A stretch of 64,000 nt of DNA from Pseudoxanthomonas sp. JBR18 (GTDB lineage: Bacteria > Pseudomonadota > Gammaproteobacteria > Xanthomonadales > Xanthomonadaceae), in the NCBI RefSeq assembly GCF_028198165.1, contig NZ_CP116339.1, positions 558,001-622,000 on the forward strand, read 5' to 3'. Numbering within the stretch: position 1 is the first letter of the stretch; every line of letters begins with the position of its first letter. The translations under genes and the position numbers were made by a program. Of the stretch, positions 15,670 to 25,407 are shown one piece after another. The notes under the pieces are model-generated. The model was not told the DNA's origin. It did no database searches and worked only from the letters and a program-made list of their open reading frames with translations.

Positions 15670-16272
15670 TCAGAGCCAGCCCTTCTGCCGGGCCAGGCGA
15701 TAGGCCTCGATGCGATTGCCGACCCCCAGCTTGCTGATCGCTTCGGACAGGTAGTTGCGCACGGTGCCATGCGAGAGGTGCAGGCGGATGGCGATCTCCG
15801 CGGCGGTCAGGCCCTCGCCGGCCAGGCGCAGGGCCTGGCGCTCGCGCTCGCTCAGAGGGTCGGTTTCCGACCAGGCTTCCAGCGCGAGTTCCGGGGCGAT
15901 GGCGCGGCCACCGCGATGCACGCTGCGCAGCGCATCGGCCAGGTGCTCGGGCGGCGCGTCCTTGAGCAAGTAGCCGGCCACGCCGGCATCCAGCGCGCGG
16001 CGCAGGAAGCCCGGTCGGGCGAAGGTGGTCACGATCACCACGCGCGTGGGCAGTGCATGGCGCTGCACCCGCTGGGCCAGTTCCAGCCCGGACAGGCCAG
16101 GCATCTCGATGTCGGTGACCAGCACGTCCGGCCGCAGGCGCTGCAGTTCACGCCAGGCCGCCTCGCCATCGGCCGCCGCCGCCAGCACGTCGATGTCTGC
16201 TTCCAGGCCCAACAGTGCAGCCAGTGCGCCGCGGACCATGGCCTGGTCTTCGGCCAGCAGGACGCGGATCAC
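15670..16272 (-). CDS. NarL/FixJ-family response regulator (DesR-like)
   Basis: The 200-residue protein has a receiver domain with acidic pocket E8/D9, phosphoacceptor Asp54 (VTDIEMPG) and the conserved Lys in GYLLKDAPP, followed by a LuxR-type helix-turn-helix (about 135-195, LSERERQALRLAGEGLTAAE and SHGTVRNYLSEAISKLG). It follows the DesK-like kinase gene on the same strand and is the obvious partner. It probably controls the ABC exporter encoded upstream, as in Bacillus YvfRS-TU-type clusters. A REP pair separates it from the kinase gene. Confidence 0.9.
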   Translation of the reverse strand: MIRVLLAEDQAMVRGALAALLGLEADIDVLAAAADGEAAWRELQRLRPDVLVTDIEMPGLSGLELAQRVQRHALPTRVVIVTTFARPGFLRRALDAGVAGYLLKDAPPEHLADALRSVHRGGRAIAPELALEAWSETDPLSERERQALRLAGEGLTAAEIAIRLHLSHGTVRNYLSEAISKLGVGNRIEAYRLARQKGWL

Positions 16273-16334
16273 GGGGTGTTTTGGGTCGGCGGCATGGTCA
16301 GGATTCTAGAGCGCGAATGCGCGGCTTGCGGCTT

Positions 16335-16405
16335 CCGTGGGAGTCGCCATGGCGACGATGAGCTTCAGCCGGGTAGCTTCATCGCCGCGATGGCGGCTCC
16401 CACGG
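16335..16405. repeat. Inverted REP pair (BIME-like)
   Basis: CCGTGGGAGTCGCCATGGCG (starting 16335) is matched in opposite orientation by the arm ending CGATGGCGGCTCCCACGG at 16405, around a short spacer. This is the GTGGGAGCCGCCAT-type REP common in Xanthomonadaceae and Pseudomonas. It overlaps the end of the kinase gene, so the last dozen or so codons of that gene derive from the repeat. Confidence 0.85.
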
Positions 16406-17558
16406 CATGGTTTGCGGCAACCGATGCAGGCCTTGGCACCCGCGCAAGGACCGTGGTGCCGCTGCCGCGCGCGCCTTCGACCTGCAGCGTGCCGCCCAGC
16501 GCCTGCACGCGGGCGCGCATGCCGTCCAGGCCGTTGCCCGGCACCATGTCCCCCCCGCGGCCGTCGTCGTGGATGCGCAGCGACAGGGCCGCGTCGTCGC
16601 CTGCCACGGCGATCTGCACCGAGCGCGCCTGTGCGTGCCGCTGCACGTTGGTCACTGCCTCGCGCAGGACCAGGGCGAAGGCGGTTTCCACCGCGGGCGG
16701 TAGCGGCACGTCGTCGACGTGGTAGCGCAACGCCACGCCACAGGATTCCAGCAGCAGCCGTGCTGAAGCCAACTCGGCCGCCAGCTCGGCCGACCGGATG
16801 CCGCTGACCGCGCGCCGCACCTGGGCCAGTGCCTCGCGCGAGACACCGCTGACCTCGAGCATCTCGCGTCGTGCGGCGTCCGGATCGCGTTCGACCAGGC
16901 GCACGGCCAGGTCGGACTTCAACGCCACCAGCGAGAGCGTGTGGCCGAGCAGATCGTGCAGGTCGCGGCCGATGCGCTCGCGCTCGGCCACCGCGGCCAG
17001 GCGTCGCACCTCTTCGTGGCTCAGGCGCAGGGCGGCATCCTTGTGCCGGTTGAGCTGTTGCACGCCGATCACCGCACCAGTCCCCAGGACCGAAATCGGC
17101 AACCACACCAGCATCTGCCACGGATACCCCAGCCACAAGGCACAGGCCAGGAATGCCAGGTTGAGCAGGATCAGCAGACCGAGATAGCGGCGCAGCGAAT
17201 GCGGCCCGTCGATGGACAAGCTCAGGCAGCCGAACACGAAGTAGCTGATGCCCGAGGGATACACCGGCAGCAGGGCCGTGCTCATCACGATCATCGCCAG
17301 CGCATAGCGATTGCTGGTGCGCCGCGAACGCAGCAGGGTCATCGCATACAGGAACAGGAACGTGGGATAGGACAGCAGCGTCCACCCTGCCCAGGACAGG
17401 TTATAGCCGCCATTTCCGAACAGCGGCACCACGAACACCCAGGCCGACCACAGCAGGTGCACCGCCTCGGTCCAGGGCGACTTGCCCTGGCGCATGCGCT
17501 CGGCGGCATCGGAATCGGCGTCCGGGGTGAGCCAGGCGGGCAGCGAGCGGCGGATCAT
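16365..17558 (-). CDS. DesK-like sensor histidine kinase (HisKA_3)
   Basis: The protein has 397 residues from the ATG at 17558 (MIRRSLPAW); an ATG 17 codons upstream is possible. Five to six membrane helices (about 30-165) precede a DHp domain with ERIGRDLHDLLGH, where His201 is the phosphorylation site, and an HATPase domain with an N-box (EAVTNVQRHA) and DDGRGG. Architecture and size match DesK-type thermosensor/lipid sensors. The final residues (about AIAAMKLPG) are encoded inside a REP element, so the native C-terminus may be altered. Gene order: ABC ATPase, permease, kinase, regulator. Confidence 0.88.
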   Translation of the reverse strand: MIRRSLPAWLTPDADSDAAERMRQGKSPWTEAVHLLWSAWVFVVPLFGNGGYNLSWAGWTLLSYPTFLFLYAMTLLRSRRTSNRYALAMIVMSTALLPVYPSGISYFVFGCLSLSIDGPHSLRRYLGLLILLNLAFLACALWLGYPWQMLVWLPISVLGTGAVIGVQQLNRHKDAALRLSHEEVRRLAAVAERERIGRDLHDLLGHTLSLVALKSDLAVRLVERDPDAARREMLEVSGVSREALAQVRRAVSGIRSAELAAELASARLLLESCGVALRYHVDDVPLPPAVETAFALVLREAVTNVQRHAQARSVQIAVAGDDAALSLRIHDDGRGGDMVPGNGLDGMRARVQALGGTLQVEGARGSGTTVLARVPRPASVAANHAVGAAIAAMKLPG

Positions 17559-17624
17559 GGCGAAGGACTCACGGGCATGCGCCGATCTTGCCAGCCAGAT
17601 GCAGGCCACGCGCGCGCGTCGTGC

Positions 17625-18383
17625 TCACGCGCGCTGCAGCCGGCGCCGGGCCAGGCCTAAGCAGGCGGCGGTCACCACGATCAGCACCAGCACATGCAGC
17701 CAGGCCGGGTGCCCCGCGTCTTGCCCCACCACCTTCAGCGCCAGCTGGCCCAGGTGCCAGGCCGGCCAGAGCGGCGCGATCTGGCCGAAGAAGGGCGGCA
17801 ATATCGACAGCGGCAACCACAGGCCCGACAGCAGCGCCAGGGGCAGGTAGACCAGATTGACCACCGCCGGTGCGCCACTGCCGCTGACCAGCGTGCCGAT
17901 CAGCAGACCCAGCGCGCAGAACGGCAGCACGCCCAGCACATCGATCGCCAGCAACGTGGCCATCTGCGCCAGCGACAACTGCACGCCGCCCAGCATGCGC
18001 CCGGCCAGCATCAGCAGCACGCCGATGCAGGTGGCAAACAACATCGCCATGACCATCTTGGCGGCCAGCGGCGCGCCGGCCGGGACCGGCAATGCGCGTT
18101 TGAGGGTCAGCAGGCCGCGTTCGCGATCCAGCGCCAGGCTGACGCCGAAGCCGAACAGCCCCGGCCCCATCACCCCGAATACGCTGTAGCTGGCCATCAG
18201 GTAGCGGCTGGCTTCGGGGTTGGCGCGATTGAGCAGCACGCCGAACAGCAGGTAGAACATCAGCGGAAAGATCAGTGTCGGCAGCGCGAACGAGGGCGTG
18301 CGCAACAGGCGCAGGCATTCGTAGCGCGCCTCGTGCAGGTATAGGCGCAGCGTGGAGGGTGCGTTGGGGACGGTGGCGTTCAT
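17625..18383 (-). CDS. ABC-2 type exporter permease
   Basis: The 252-residue protein has six predicted membrane helices in the ABC-2 pattern, including PSFALPTLIFPLMFYLLFG and a VLGVLPFCALGLLIGTLV segment. It would form the membrane channel for the ATPase encoded just upstream, whose stop overlaps its ATG at 18380-18383. Such exporters next to DesKR-like systems often handle lipids, peptides or antibiotics; no substrate can be read from the sequence. The start is fixed by the overlap and by similarity at the N-terminus (LHEARYECLRLLRTPSFALP). Confidence 0.88.
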   Translation of the reverse strand: MNATVPNAPSTLRLYLHEARYECLRLLRTPSFALPTLIFPLMFYLLFGVLLNRANPEASRYLMASYSVFGVMGPGLFGFGVSLALDRERGLLTLKRALPVPAGAPLAAKMVMAMLFATCIGVLLMLAGRMLGGVQLSLAQMATLLAIDVLGVLPFCALGLLIGTLVSGSGAPAVVNLVYLPLALLSGLWLPLSILPPFFGQIAPLWPAWHLGQLALKVVGQDAGHPAWLHVLVLIVVTAACLGLARRRLQRA

Positions 18384-19282
18384 GCGGCTTCCCGGGTGAT
18401 GGCGAGAAATGCGTCGGCCAGGCCGGCGCGTTGGATTTCCAGGTCGCACAGCTGTGGATCGTCCCGCAGCAAGCGGGCGACCACCGCTTCGGCCGGTTCG
18501 GCGTGGATCTCCAGCACCGCGCCGTCGCGACGCGCGGCGCGCACGCCGGGCCAGTCCAGCACCGCTTCGGGATCGATCGCAGTCTGCGCGCGGATGCAGC
18601 GCTGCAGCACCCGGGCACGGATCTGGGCCACGCTGCCCTGGGCCACGATGCGCCCGGCCTGCAGGACCACCACCTCGTCGGCCAGGGCCTCGGCTTCCTC
18701 CAGGTAGTGCGTGGTCAGCAGCACCGCGCAGCCGGCGGCGGCCAGCGTGCGGATGGCGGCCCATAGCTGCTGCCGCGCCTCGATGTCCAGGCCCGTCGTG
18801 GGCTCGTCGAGAAACAACACCTGCGGGTGGCCACAGATGGCCAAGGCGAACTGCACCCGCCGCTGCTGCCCTCCGGAGAGTTGGCCATAGCGGCGCCGCA
18901 GCAGCCCATCGAGCCCGGCCATGCCTATGCAGTCGGCCACACTCAGCGGCGTGGCGTAGTAACCGCGCGCCTGGGCAAGCAGTTCGCCCACGCACAGGGT
19001 GTCGGGCAGCGCGGCCTGCTGCAGCATCACCCCGACCGCCCGGCGCGCGGCCAGTTGATCGGGAGGCCGGCCGCACAGACGCACCTGCCCGGCATCGGGC
19101 TGTTGCAGGCCCAACAGCACGGATACCGCCGTACTCTTGCCCGCGCCGTTGGGGCCCAACAGCGCGAGTACGCGCCCGGGTTCCAACGCCAGGTCCAGCC
19201 CGTGGAGGGCCAGCTGCGCGCCGTAGCGTTTGTGGACCGCGGACAGGCGGGCCGGTGAAGCGATCATCTCGATCGGGGACAT
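18380..19282 (-). CDS. ABC exporter ATP-binding protein
   Basis: The 300-residue protein shows Walker A (GPNGAGKSTAV), Q-loop, the signature YGQLSGGQQRRVQFALAI, Walker B (VLFLDEPTTGLD) and the H-loop His (TTHYLEEAEAL). A C-terminal extension of about 80 residues is typical of DrrA/CcmA-type drug exporter ATPases. It is the first gene of the ABC exporter/two-component operon. The divergent MacA-like gene starts 217 bp away, and the shared intergenic region contains a TGACA-gc-TGTCA palindrome. Confidence 0.9.
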   Translation of the reverse strand: MSPIEMIASPARLSAVHKRYGAQLALHGLDLALEPGRVLALLGPNGAGKSTAVSVLLGLQQPDAGQVRLCGRPPDQLAARRAVGVMLQQAALPDTLCVGELLAQARGYYATPLSVADCIGMAGLDGLLRRRYGQLSGGQQRRVQFALAICGHPQVLFLDEPTTGLDIEARQQLWAAIRTLAAAGCAVLLTTHYLEEAEALADEVVVLQAGRIVAQGSVAQIRARVLQRCIRAQTAIDPEAVLDWPGVRAARRDGAVLEIHAEPAEAVVARLLRDDPQLCDLEIQRAGLADAFLAITREAA

Positions 19283-19368
19283 GGACGTATCTGCGGTTAC
19301 CGGACGATGCGGTTAGCCTGCGTCCCGGGGAAGGGGTGACATCAGTGCAGGCCATCATCCAATCGAGA

Positions 19369-19380
19369 TGACAGCTGTCA
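19369..19380. promoter_or_regulatory. Palindromic candidate operator TGACA-GC-TGTCA
   Basis: A perfect 12-bp palindrome sits in the 216-bp gap between two divergent exporter operons. A related palindrome, TGACA-T-TGTCA, lies at 24174-24184 upstream of the hydrolase gene. Both could bind the DesR-like regulator encoded nearby, but the half-site spacing differs by one base. No other feature is visible in this gap. Confidence 0.45.
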
Positions 19381-19498
19381 CTGGCCCGCGCACGGGCCGC
19401 TGCGCATCCTGATGCCCGACATGTTGTGACTTCCGGCAACTTGGTGCGAACCATCCGGTCGGTCACATTCCTGCTTCGACGACGTCATCCATGGACCT

Positions 19499-20743
19499 AT
19501 GAACGCTTCCGCCGAACTGTTGAAAGAGCTTCGCATCGACCGCGGCAAGGCGCCGCCCCCACCCTCGCGCAAGGGGCTGTGGATCACGCTCGTCGTCCTG
19601 GTGGTGCTGGCGCTGCTGGCGGCCATCGCCTGGTGGATGCTGGGCCGGGCCAAGCCGGTCCCGGTGCGCACCGCAACGGTGGTGGCCATGGGCAGCGGCG
19701 GGTCGCAGTCCGCCTCGGTGCTCGATGCCACCGGCTATGTGGTGGCGCGTCGCATCGCCACGGTCTCGGCGCAGATCACCGGGCGCGTGGAAGAGGTGAT
19801 GATCGAGGAAGGCCAGCACGTGGATGAAGGCCAGGTCCTGGCGCGCCTGGACCCGATCAACGCCGATGCCGAGCAGCGCCTGGCGCGTTCGCAGATGGCC
19901 TCGGCGCAGAGCCAGGTGCAGAACGTGCAGGCCCAGCTCACCCAGGCGCAGGCCGAGGCCGGACGCCTGCAGTCGCTGGTCGAGCAGCAGTTGGTCTCGC
20001 GCTCGCAGTACGACCAGCAGGTCGCCACGCGCGATGCGCTGCGCGCCCAGCTGGAAACCGCGCGCCGCAACGTGCAGGTCGCGCGCGACCAGCTGAAGAT
20101 CTCCGACATCGGCAAGGACTACACCGTGGTGCGCGCGCCGTTCTCCGGGGTGATCACGGCCAAGGCCGCCCAGCCTGGCGAGATCGTCTCGCCGCTGTCG
20201 GCCGGCGGCGGCTTCACCCGCACCGGCATCGGCACCATCGTGGACATGGACTCGCTGGAGGTCGAAGTGGACGTCGGCGAGGCCTACATCGGCCGCGTGC
20301 AGCCCAAGATGCCGGTGGAAGCCACGCTCAACGCCTACCCGGACTGGAAGATCCCGGCCGAGGTCATCGCGGTGATCCCCACCGCCGACCGCGGCAAGGC
20401 CACGGTCAAGGTGCGCATCGCGTTGAAGGTGAAGGATCCGCGCATCGTCCCGGAGATGGGCGTGAACGTGAGCTTCCTGGAAGCCGCACCGAAGCAACAG
20501 GACGCCACCCCGCCGGGTGTGCGCGTGCCGGCCGCCGCGGTCACCGAGCGCGATGGCGCGCCGGCCGCATTCGTGGTGAACGCAGACAAGGTGGAGCAGC
20601 GCACGCTCAAGGCGGGTGCCACGCTCGCCAACGACCGCCAGATCCTCGGCGGCCTGCAGGCGGGCGAGACCGTGGTCCTCGACCCACCGCCGACACTCAA
20701 GGATGGCGACGCGGTGGATACCACCGCCGGCGCCGGCACGTAA
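19499..20743 (+). CDS. MacA/HlyD-type periplasmic adaptor protein
   Basis: The 414-residue protein has an N-terminal membrane anchor (27-48), a biotinyl-lipoyl-like half (GRVEEVMIEEGQHVDEGQVL), a helical hairpin of about 75 residues rich in Gln and Ala (about 125-200), the returning lipoyl half (VVRAPFSGVITAK) and beta-barrel domains. Adaptors of this kind link inner-membrane MacB-like ABC exporters to an outer-membrane channel. An ATPase gene and two FtsX-like permease genes follow in the same direction. No outer-membrane TolC-like gene lies nearby. Confidence 0.88.
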   Translation: MNASAELLKELRIDRGKAPPPPSRKGLWITLVVLVVLALLAAIAWWMLGRAKPVPVRTATVVAMGSGGSQSASVLDATGYVVARRIATVSAQITGRVEEVMIEEGQHVDEGQVLARLDPINADAEQRLARSQMASAQSQVQNVQAQLTQAQAEAGRLQSLVEQQLVSRSQYDQQVATRDALRAQLETARRNVQVARDQLKISDIGKDYTVVRAPFSGVITAKAAQPGEIVSPLSAGGGFTRTGIGTIVDMDSLEVEVDVGEAYIGRVQPKMPVEATLNAYPDWKIPAEVIAVIPTADRGKATVKVRIALKVKDPRIVPEMGVNVSFLEAAPKQQDATPPGVRVPAAAVTERDGAPAAFVVNADKVEQRTLKAGATLANDRQILGGLQAGETVVLDPPPTLKDGDAVDTTAGAGT

Positions 20744-20896
20744 CCATCGCGCCATTGCGCGGCGCCAGGATGTCGAGGCGCCGCATGCTCGACCGTCGTT
20801 CGTAACGCAGCAGTCGCGCCGGAGTCGGACCTTCCGTGCGCATGCCGTCCTTCCGATCGGGCCCGTCCACCCGAGCAGACCGCACGAGGCAACGCC

Positions 20897-21586
<690 letters not shown>

Positions 21587-21596
21587 GGAGCCGGCC

Positions 21597-22763
21597 ATGA
21601 AATACCTGCACCTGGTCTGGGCCGCGCTGCTGCGGCGCAAGACCCGCACGATCCTCACGCTGGTCTCGATCCTGGCGGCGTTCCTGCTGTTCGGCCTGCT
21701 CAACGGCGTGCGCGAAAGCTTCGCCCAGGCCGGCCAGAGCGCGCTGGGCGCCAAGCGTCTGCAGACCGGTTCGCGCCTGTCCTTCATCGATACCTTGCCG
21801 CTCTCGCTCAACGACCGCATCGCGCGGGTCGACGGGGTGACCAAGGTGACCTACGCCAACTGGTTCGGCGGCGCCTACCAAGACGCGCGCAACCAGATCT
21901 TCAGCTTTGCGGTGGCACCCAACTATCTGGACCTGTATCCGGAGATCGAGGTCGATCCGGCCCAGCGCGAAGCTTTCGCCAACACCCGCACCGGCATCCT
22001 GGTCGGGCAGGCGCTGATGAAGCGCTTCAACTGGAAGGTCGGGCAGAAGATCCCGCTGATCTCGACCATCTTCCCCAACAGTGACGGCAGCAAGAACTGG
22101 GCATTCGACATCGTCGGCGTCATGCGCGGCGCCGAGAGCAGCACCTCGGGCTGGGACGACCAGATGATCCTGATGCACTACAAGTACTTCGAGGAGTCCT
22201 CGCCCTACGTCGACGGCGACGTGGGCTGGTACGTGGCCGGCGTGGCCGATCCCAACCAGGCCGATCGCGTGGCCAAGGCCATCGACGCGCTGTCGGTCAA
22301 CTCCGACCACGAGACCAAGACCCAGACCGAATCGGCAGCGATGGCCTCGTGGATGAAGCAGACCGCCGACATCGGCCTGATCGTCGGCTCGATCATGGGC
22401 GCGGTGTTCTTCACCCTGCTGCTGCTGACCGGCAACACCATGGCCCTGGCCGTGCGCGAGCGCACCGCCGAGCTGGCGGTGCTCAAGGTGCTGGGCTTCC
22501 GCGATGGCGCGGTGCTGTCCCTGGTGCTGGCCGAGTCGGTGCTGCAGGTGGTGCTGGGCGGGGTGATCGGACTGGGCATCGCCGCTCTGCTGGGTCCGAT
22601 CCTGACTGCCGGCAGCGGCGGGATGCTCAACCTGCCGCCGGTGGGCCTGCACAGCTGGGCGCTGGGCCTGTCGCTGATGGTGGGCATCGGCCTGCTGGTC
22701 GGCCTGCTGCCCGCGCTGCGCGCCGGGCGTTTGAACATCGTCGATGCCCTGGCCGGGCGCTGA
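21597..22763 (+). CDS. FtsX-like ABC permease (MacB periplasmic core domain), first of two
   Basis: The 388-residue protein has one N-terminal helix (about 15-38), a large periplasmic MacB core domain (about 40-255), and three C-terminal helices (about 260-385) in the FtsX arrangement, with ALAVRERTAELAVLKVLGF just before the third helix. Two half-size permeases with one ATPase suggest a heterodimeric transporter. GGAGCC precedes the ATG. Stop and next start are separated by 11 bp. Confidence 0.88.
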   Translation: MKYLHLVWAALLRRKTRTILTLVSILAAFLLFGLLNGVRESFAQAGQSALGAKRLQTGSRLSFIDTLPLSLNDRIARVDGVTKVTYANWFGGAYQDARNQIFSFAVAPNYLDLYPEIEVDPAQREAFANTRTGILVGQALMKRFNWKVGQKIPLISTIFPNSDGSKNWAFDIVGVMRGAESSTSGWDDQMILMHYKYFEESSPYVDGDVGWYVAGVADPNQADRVAKAIDALSVNSDHETKTQTESAAMASWMKQTADIGLIVGSIMGAVFFTLLLLTGNTMALAVRERTAELAVLKVLGFRDGAVLSLVLAESVLQVVLGGVIGLGIAALLGPILTAGSGGMLNLPPVGLHSWALGLSLMVGIGLLVGLLPALRAGRLNIVDALAGR

Positions 22764-22774
22764 GGAGACCTGAC

Positions 22775-24100
22775 ATGCGCTTCCTGAAATCCTTTGCTCG
22801 CGGCGTGGGGCTGTTCGTCGTCGTGCTGATCGGCCTGGCGGCCTGGCTGGGCCTGCCGTGGTTCGTGCTGCTGGCGCTGGCGGTGGTGTTCGCCGCATGG
22901 ATGCTGCTGACCCGACGCGGTCGCCAGGCCGGCTCGGTCACCCAAGTCGGGCTGAGCACGCTGCGCGAGCGCATCGGCTCCTCGGCGGTGATCGTGGTCG
23001 GCATCGCCGGCGTGGTCGCGGTGCTGGTGGCACTGCTGGCCATGGCCGAGGGCTATCGCGCCACGCTGCGCGCCAGCGGCAGCGAGGACACGGCCATCGT
23101 GCTGCGCGGCGCGTCCTCGGCCGAGGTGATGTCCACGCTCTCGCACGACGCGGTCAACCAGATTGCGCAGGCGCCGGGCGTGGCACGCAGTGCCGACAAC
23201 CAGCCGCTGGTCTCGCCCGAACTGGTGGTCGCGGCCAACCTGCCACTGCGCAAGGGAGGGCCGGACGAAACCGGCAGCGTGCAATTGCGCGGCGTCGGCC
23301 CGGCCGCCTGGACCGTGCGCCCCAACGTCAAGGTCGTGGAGGGCGGCAAGTTCACGCCCGGGCGGCGCGAACTGATGGCCGGCGTCGGTGCCCAGCGCCA
23401 GTTCAAGGGGCTGGAACCGGGCAAGCAGATCCGCCTGGGCAGCCAGCTGTGGACGGTGACCGGCATCTTCCGCGCCGGCGATGCCAGCGACTCGGAGCTG
23501 TGGGCTGATGCCGAAGTGGTGGCCACCACCTATCGCCGCGGCAGCACCCGTGCCTCGGTCACCGCCAAGCTGACCAGCCCGCAGGCCTTCGCCGGATTCA
23601 AGGCGGCGCTGGCCGCCAACCCGCAGCTGGACGTGGAGGCCGACACCACGCTGGACTACTACAGCAAGCAGTCCCAGCAGATGACCACCGTCATCCGCAT
23701 CATCGGCATGGTGGTGGGCGCGATCATGGGCATCGGCGCGGTGTTCGGCGCGCTCAACACCATGTTCGCCACCGTCGCCGCGCGCGCCCGCGAAATCGCC
23801 ACCCTGCGCGCCATCGGCTTCCGCGGCCTGCCGGTGGTGGTGGCGGTGATGCTGGAGACCATGCTGCTGGCCCTGCTGGGCGGCGTGCTCGGCGGCGTGC
23901 TGGCCTGGGTGATCTTCAACGGCTTCACCGCCTCGACCCTGGCCGGCGGCGTGGGCCAGCTGACCTTCGCCTTCGACGTGTCTCCGGCGGTGCTGTGGAC
24001 CGGCATCAAGTGGGCGCTGGCGATCGGCTTCGTCGGCGGTCTGTTCCCCGCCCTGCGCGCCGCGCGTCAGCCGATCACCGTGGCCCTGCGCGAGGTGTAA
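22775..24100 (+). CDS. FtsX-like ABC permease, second of two
   Basis: The 441-residue protein resembles its upstream neighbour in topology but has an extra pair of N-terminal helices (VGLFVVVLIGLAAWLGLPWF and following). A MacB-like periplasmic core (about 95-300) and a C-terminal FtsX helix bundle with AAREIATLRAIGFRGLP-type signature follow (written from parts). GGAGACC precedes the ATG. It probably pairs with the first permease to make an asymmetric MacB-type exporter. Substrate unknown. Confidence 0.87.
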   Translation: MRFLKSFARGVGLFVVVLIGLAAWLGLPWFVLLALAVVFAAWMLLTRRGRQAGSVTQVGLSTLRERIGSSAVIVVGIAGVVAVLVALLAMAEGYRATLRASGSEDTAIVLRGASSAEVMSTLSHDAVNQIAQAPGVARSADNQPLVSPELVVAANLPLRKGGPDETGSVQLRGVGPAAWTVRPNVKVVEGGKFTPGRRELMAGVGAQRQFKGLEPGKQIRLGSQLWTVTGIFRAGDASDSELWADAEVVATTYRRGSTRASVTAKLTSPQAFAGFKAALAANPQLDVEADTTLDYYSKQSQQMTTVIRIIGMVVGAIMGIGAVFGALNTMFATVAARAREIATLRAIGFRGLPVVVAVMLETMLLALLGGVLGGVLAWVIFNGFTASTLAGGVGQLTFAFDVSPAVLWTGIKWALAIGFVGGLFPALRAARQPITVALREV

Positions 24101-24173
24101 GCCACCCTCGCCGCGCGCCTGCCAGGCACACGCCCTGGCAGGCGCCACCGGTCGGCGCAGGTTGCAGGTGTCA

Positions 24174-24184
24174 TGACATTGTCA
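24174..24184. promoter_or_regulatory. Palindromic candidate operator TGACA-T-TGTCA
   Basis: A perfect 5-1-5 palindrome, embedded in GTGTCATGACATTGTCATG, lies 69 bp before the lipoprotein hydrolase start. It matches the half-sites of the palindrome at 19369-19380. Nothing else is seen in this 152-bp gap. Confidence 0.45.
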
Positions 24185-24252
24185 TGCCGGTGCGATAGCA
24201 CCATCACCGGCACATCGCTAGCCTGCCGGGCCATCCTGTCGTCTCCACGCCG

Positions 24253-25366
24253 ATGTCCCGCCTGTTCCTGCTGGTCTGCGCCTGCTGCATTGTGCTGGCC
24301 GCCTGCATCCCGCCCACGTCCACCTCGCTGAGTGAACGCCTCGTCGCCCCCGGCGGCGTGTCTCCACTGCTGGATGGCGCACGCGTGGAAAGCCTGATGG
24401 CGCGGCTGCCCACCCGCAGCGGCCGACTGGCGGGCGCGGGCGATGTCCCGATCTTCTGGCGGGCGCTGGATCCGGGCGACTACGCGCTGGAGTACCGCTA
24501 CACCGGCAATCCCGATGGCACCGCGATGCAGCAGGTGGCCTTCGGCATCGGCTTCAAGACCCCTGGCACGCACCTGGCGCCGCGCGGCACCGTGATCCTG
24601 CTGCACGGCTGGATGATGGATGGCGACTCGCTAATGCCCTGGGCGCTGCAGTTGGCCCAGGCCGGGTATCGCACCATCACCCTGGATCTGCGCAACCACG
24701 GTCGCTCCGGCCGTGGACCCACCGGCTATGGCACGCGCGAGGGTGAGGACGTGGCCAAGGTGGTCGGCGAGCTGCGCGCGCGCGGTGAGATCAGCGGGCC
24801 GCTGTATCTGTTCGGCGTGTCCTATGGCGCGGCCACGGCGATCTTTGCCGCGCACGACCTGGGCCATCAGGTGGCGGGCGTGGTGGCGATGGAGTCCTTC
24901 GCCAACGCCGGACGCGGCATCCGCGACATGGTCCCGCACATGCTCAGCGCGCGCCCTGACACCTGGAAGACGGCCGCCGCGACCCTGATCGCACAGGCCA
25001 CCTACGGCCGCCAGGACCTGGATGCGGTGATCGCCGCAGCCGATGCACAACTCAACCTGGATCTGGACAGCGTGGACGTGACCAAGGCCCTGCGCGCCAC
25101 CCCAGCCTGCGTGCTGCTCATCCACGGGCGCAACGACCACCACATCCCGGTCGCGCATGGCCGCACGCTCGCCGAGGCCGCGCCACGACCGTTACATCGA
25201 GGTTCCGGGTGAAACCCATCTGAGCCTGCCGATGCGCCTGGATCGCCTGGCGCCCACGGTGGATGCATGGTTCGCGCAGACCGCCGATGCGCCATCGCAG
25301 TGCCCGCGCGCAGGCACCACGCTGCCCGCTCCCGCCTCCGGCCTGGTGGCGCGCGCCGCGCGCTGA
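24253..25366 (+). pseudogene. Alpha/beta hydrolase lipoprotein, frameshifted near the C-terminus
   Basis: The main frame has a lipoprotein signal with lipobox VLAAC (Cys18), an oxyanion region HGWMMDGDS, nucleophile Ser190 in GVSYGAA and acid Asp295 in HGRNDHH. It then stops at 25212 after an abnormal PRPLHRGSG tail. The +1 frame from about 25181 continues with RYIEVPGETHLSLPMRLDR, supplying the expected catalytic His, and ends at 25366. Removing one C in the CGCGCCACGAC stretch (25179-25189) restores a full-length hydrolase. As given, the product would lack the catalytic His. This may be a real mutation or a sequencing error. It would act in the periplasm on an ester or amide. Confidence 0.85.
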
Positions 25367-25407
25367 TGACAGCCACGCCGTGCCGCGAGCGCGGCGCGGC
25401 GCGGTGG

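Noticed and set aside
25157..25366. Independent small gene of 69 codons
   Set aside because: Its sequence continues the alpha/beta hydrolase fold including the expected His, so it is the frameshifted end of the preceding gene.
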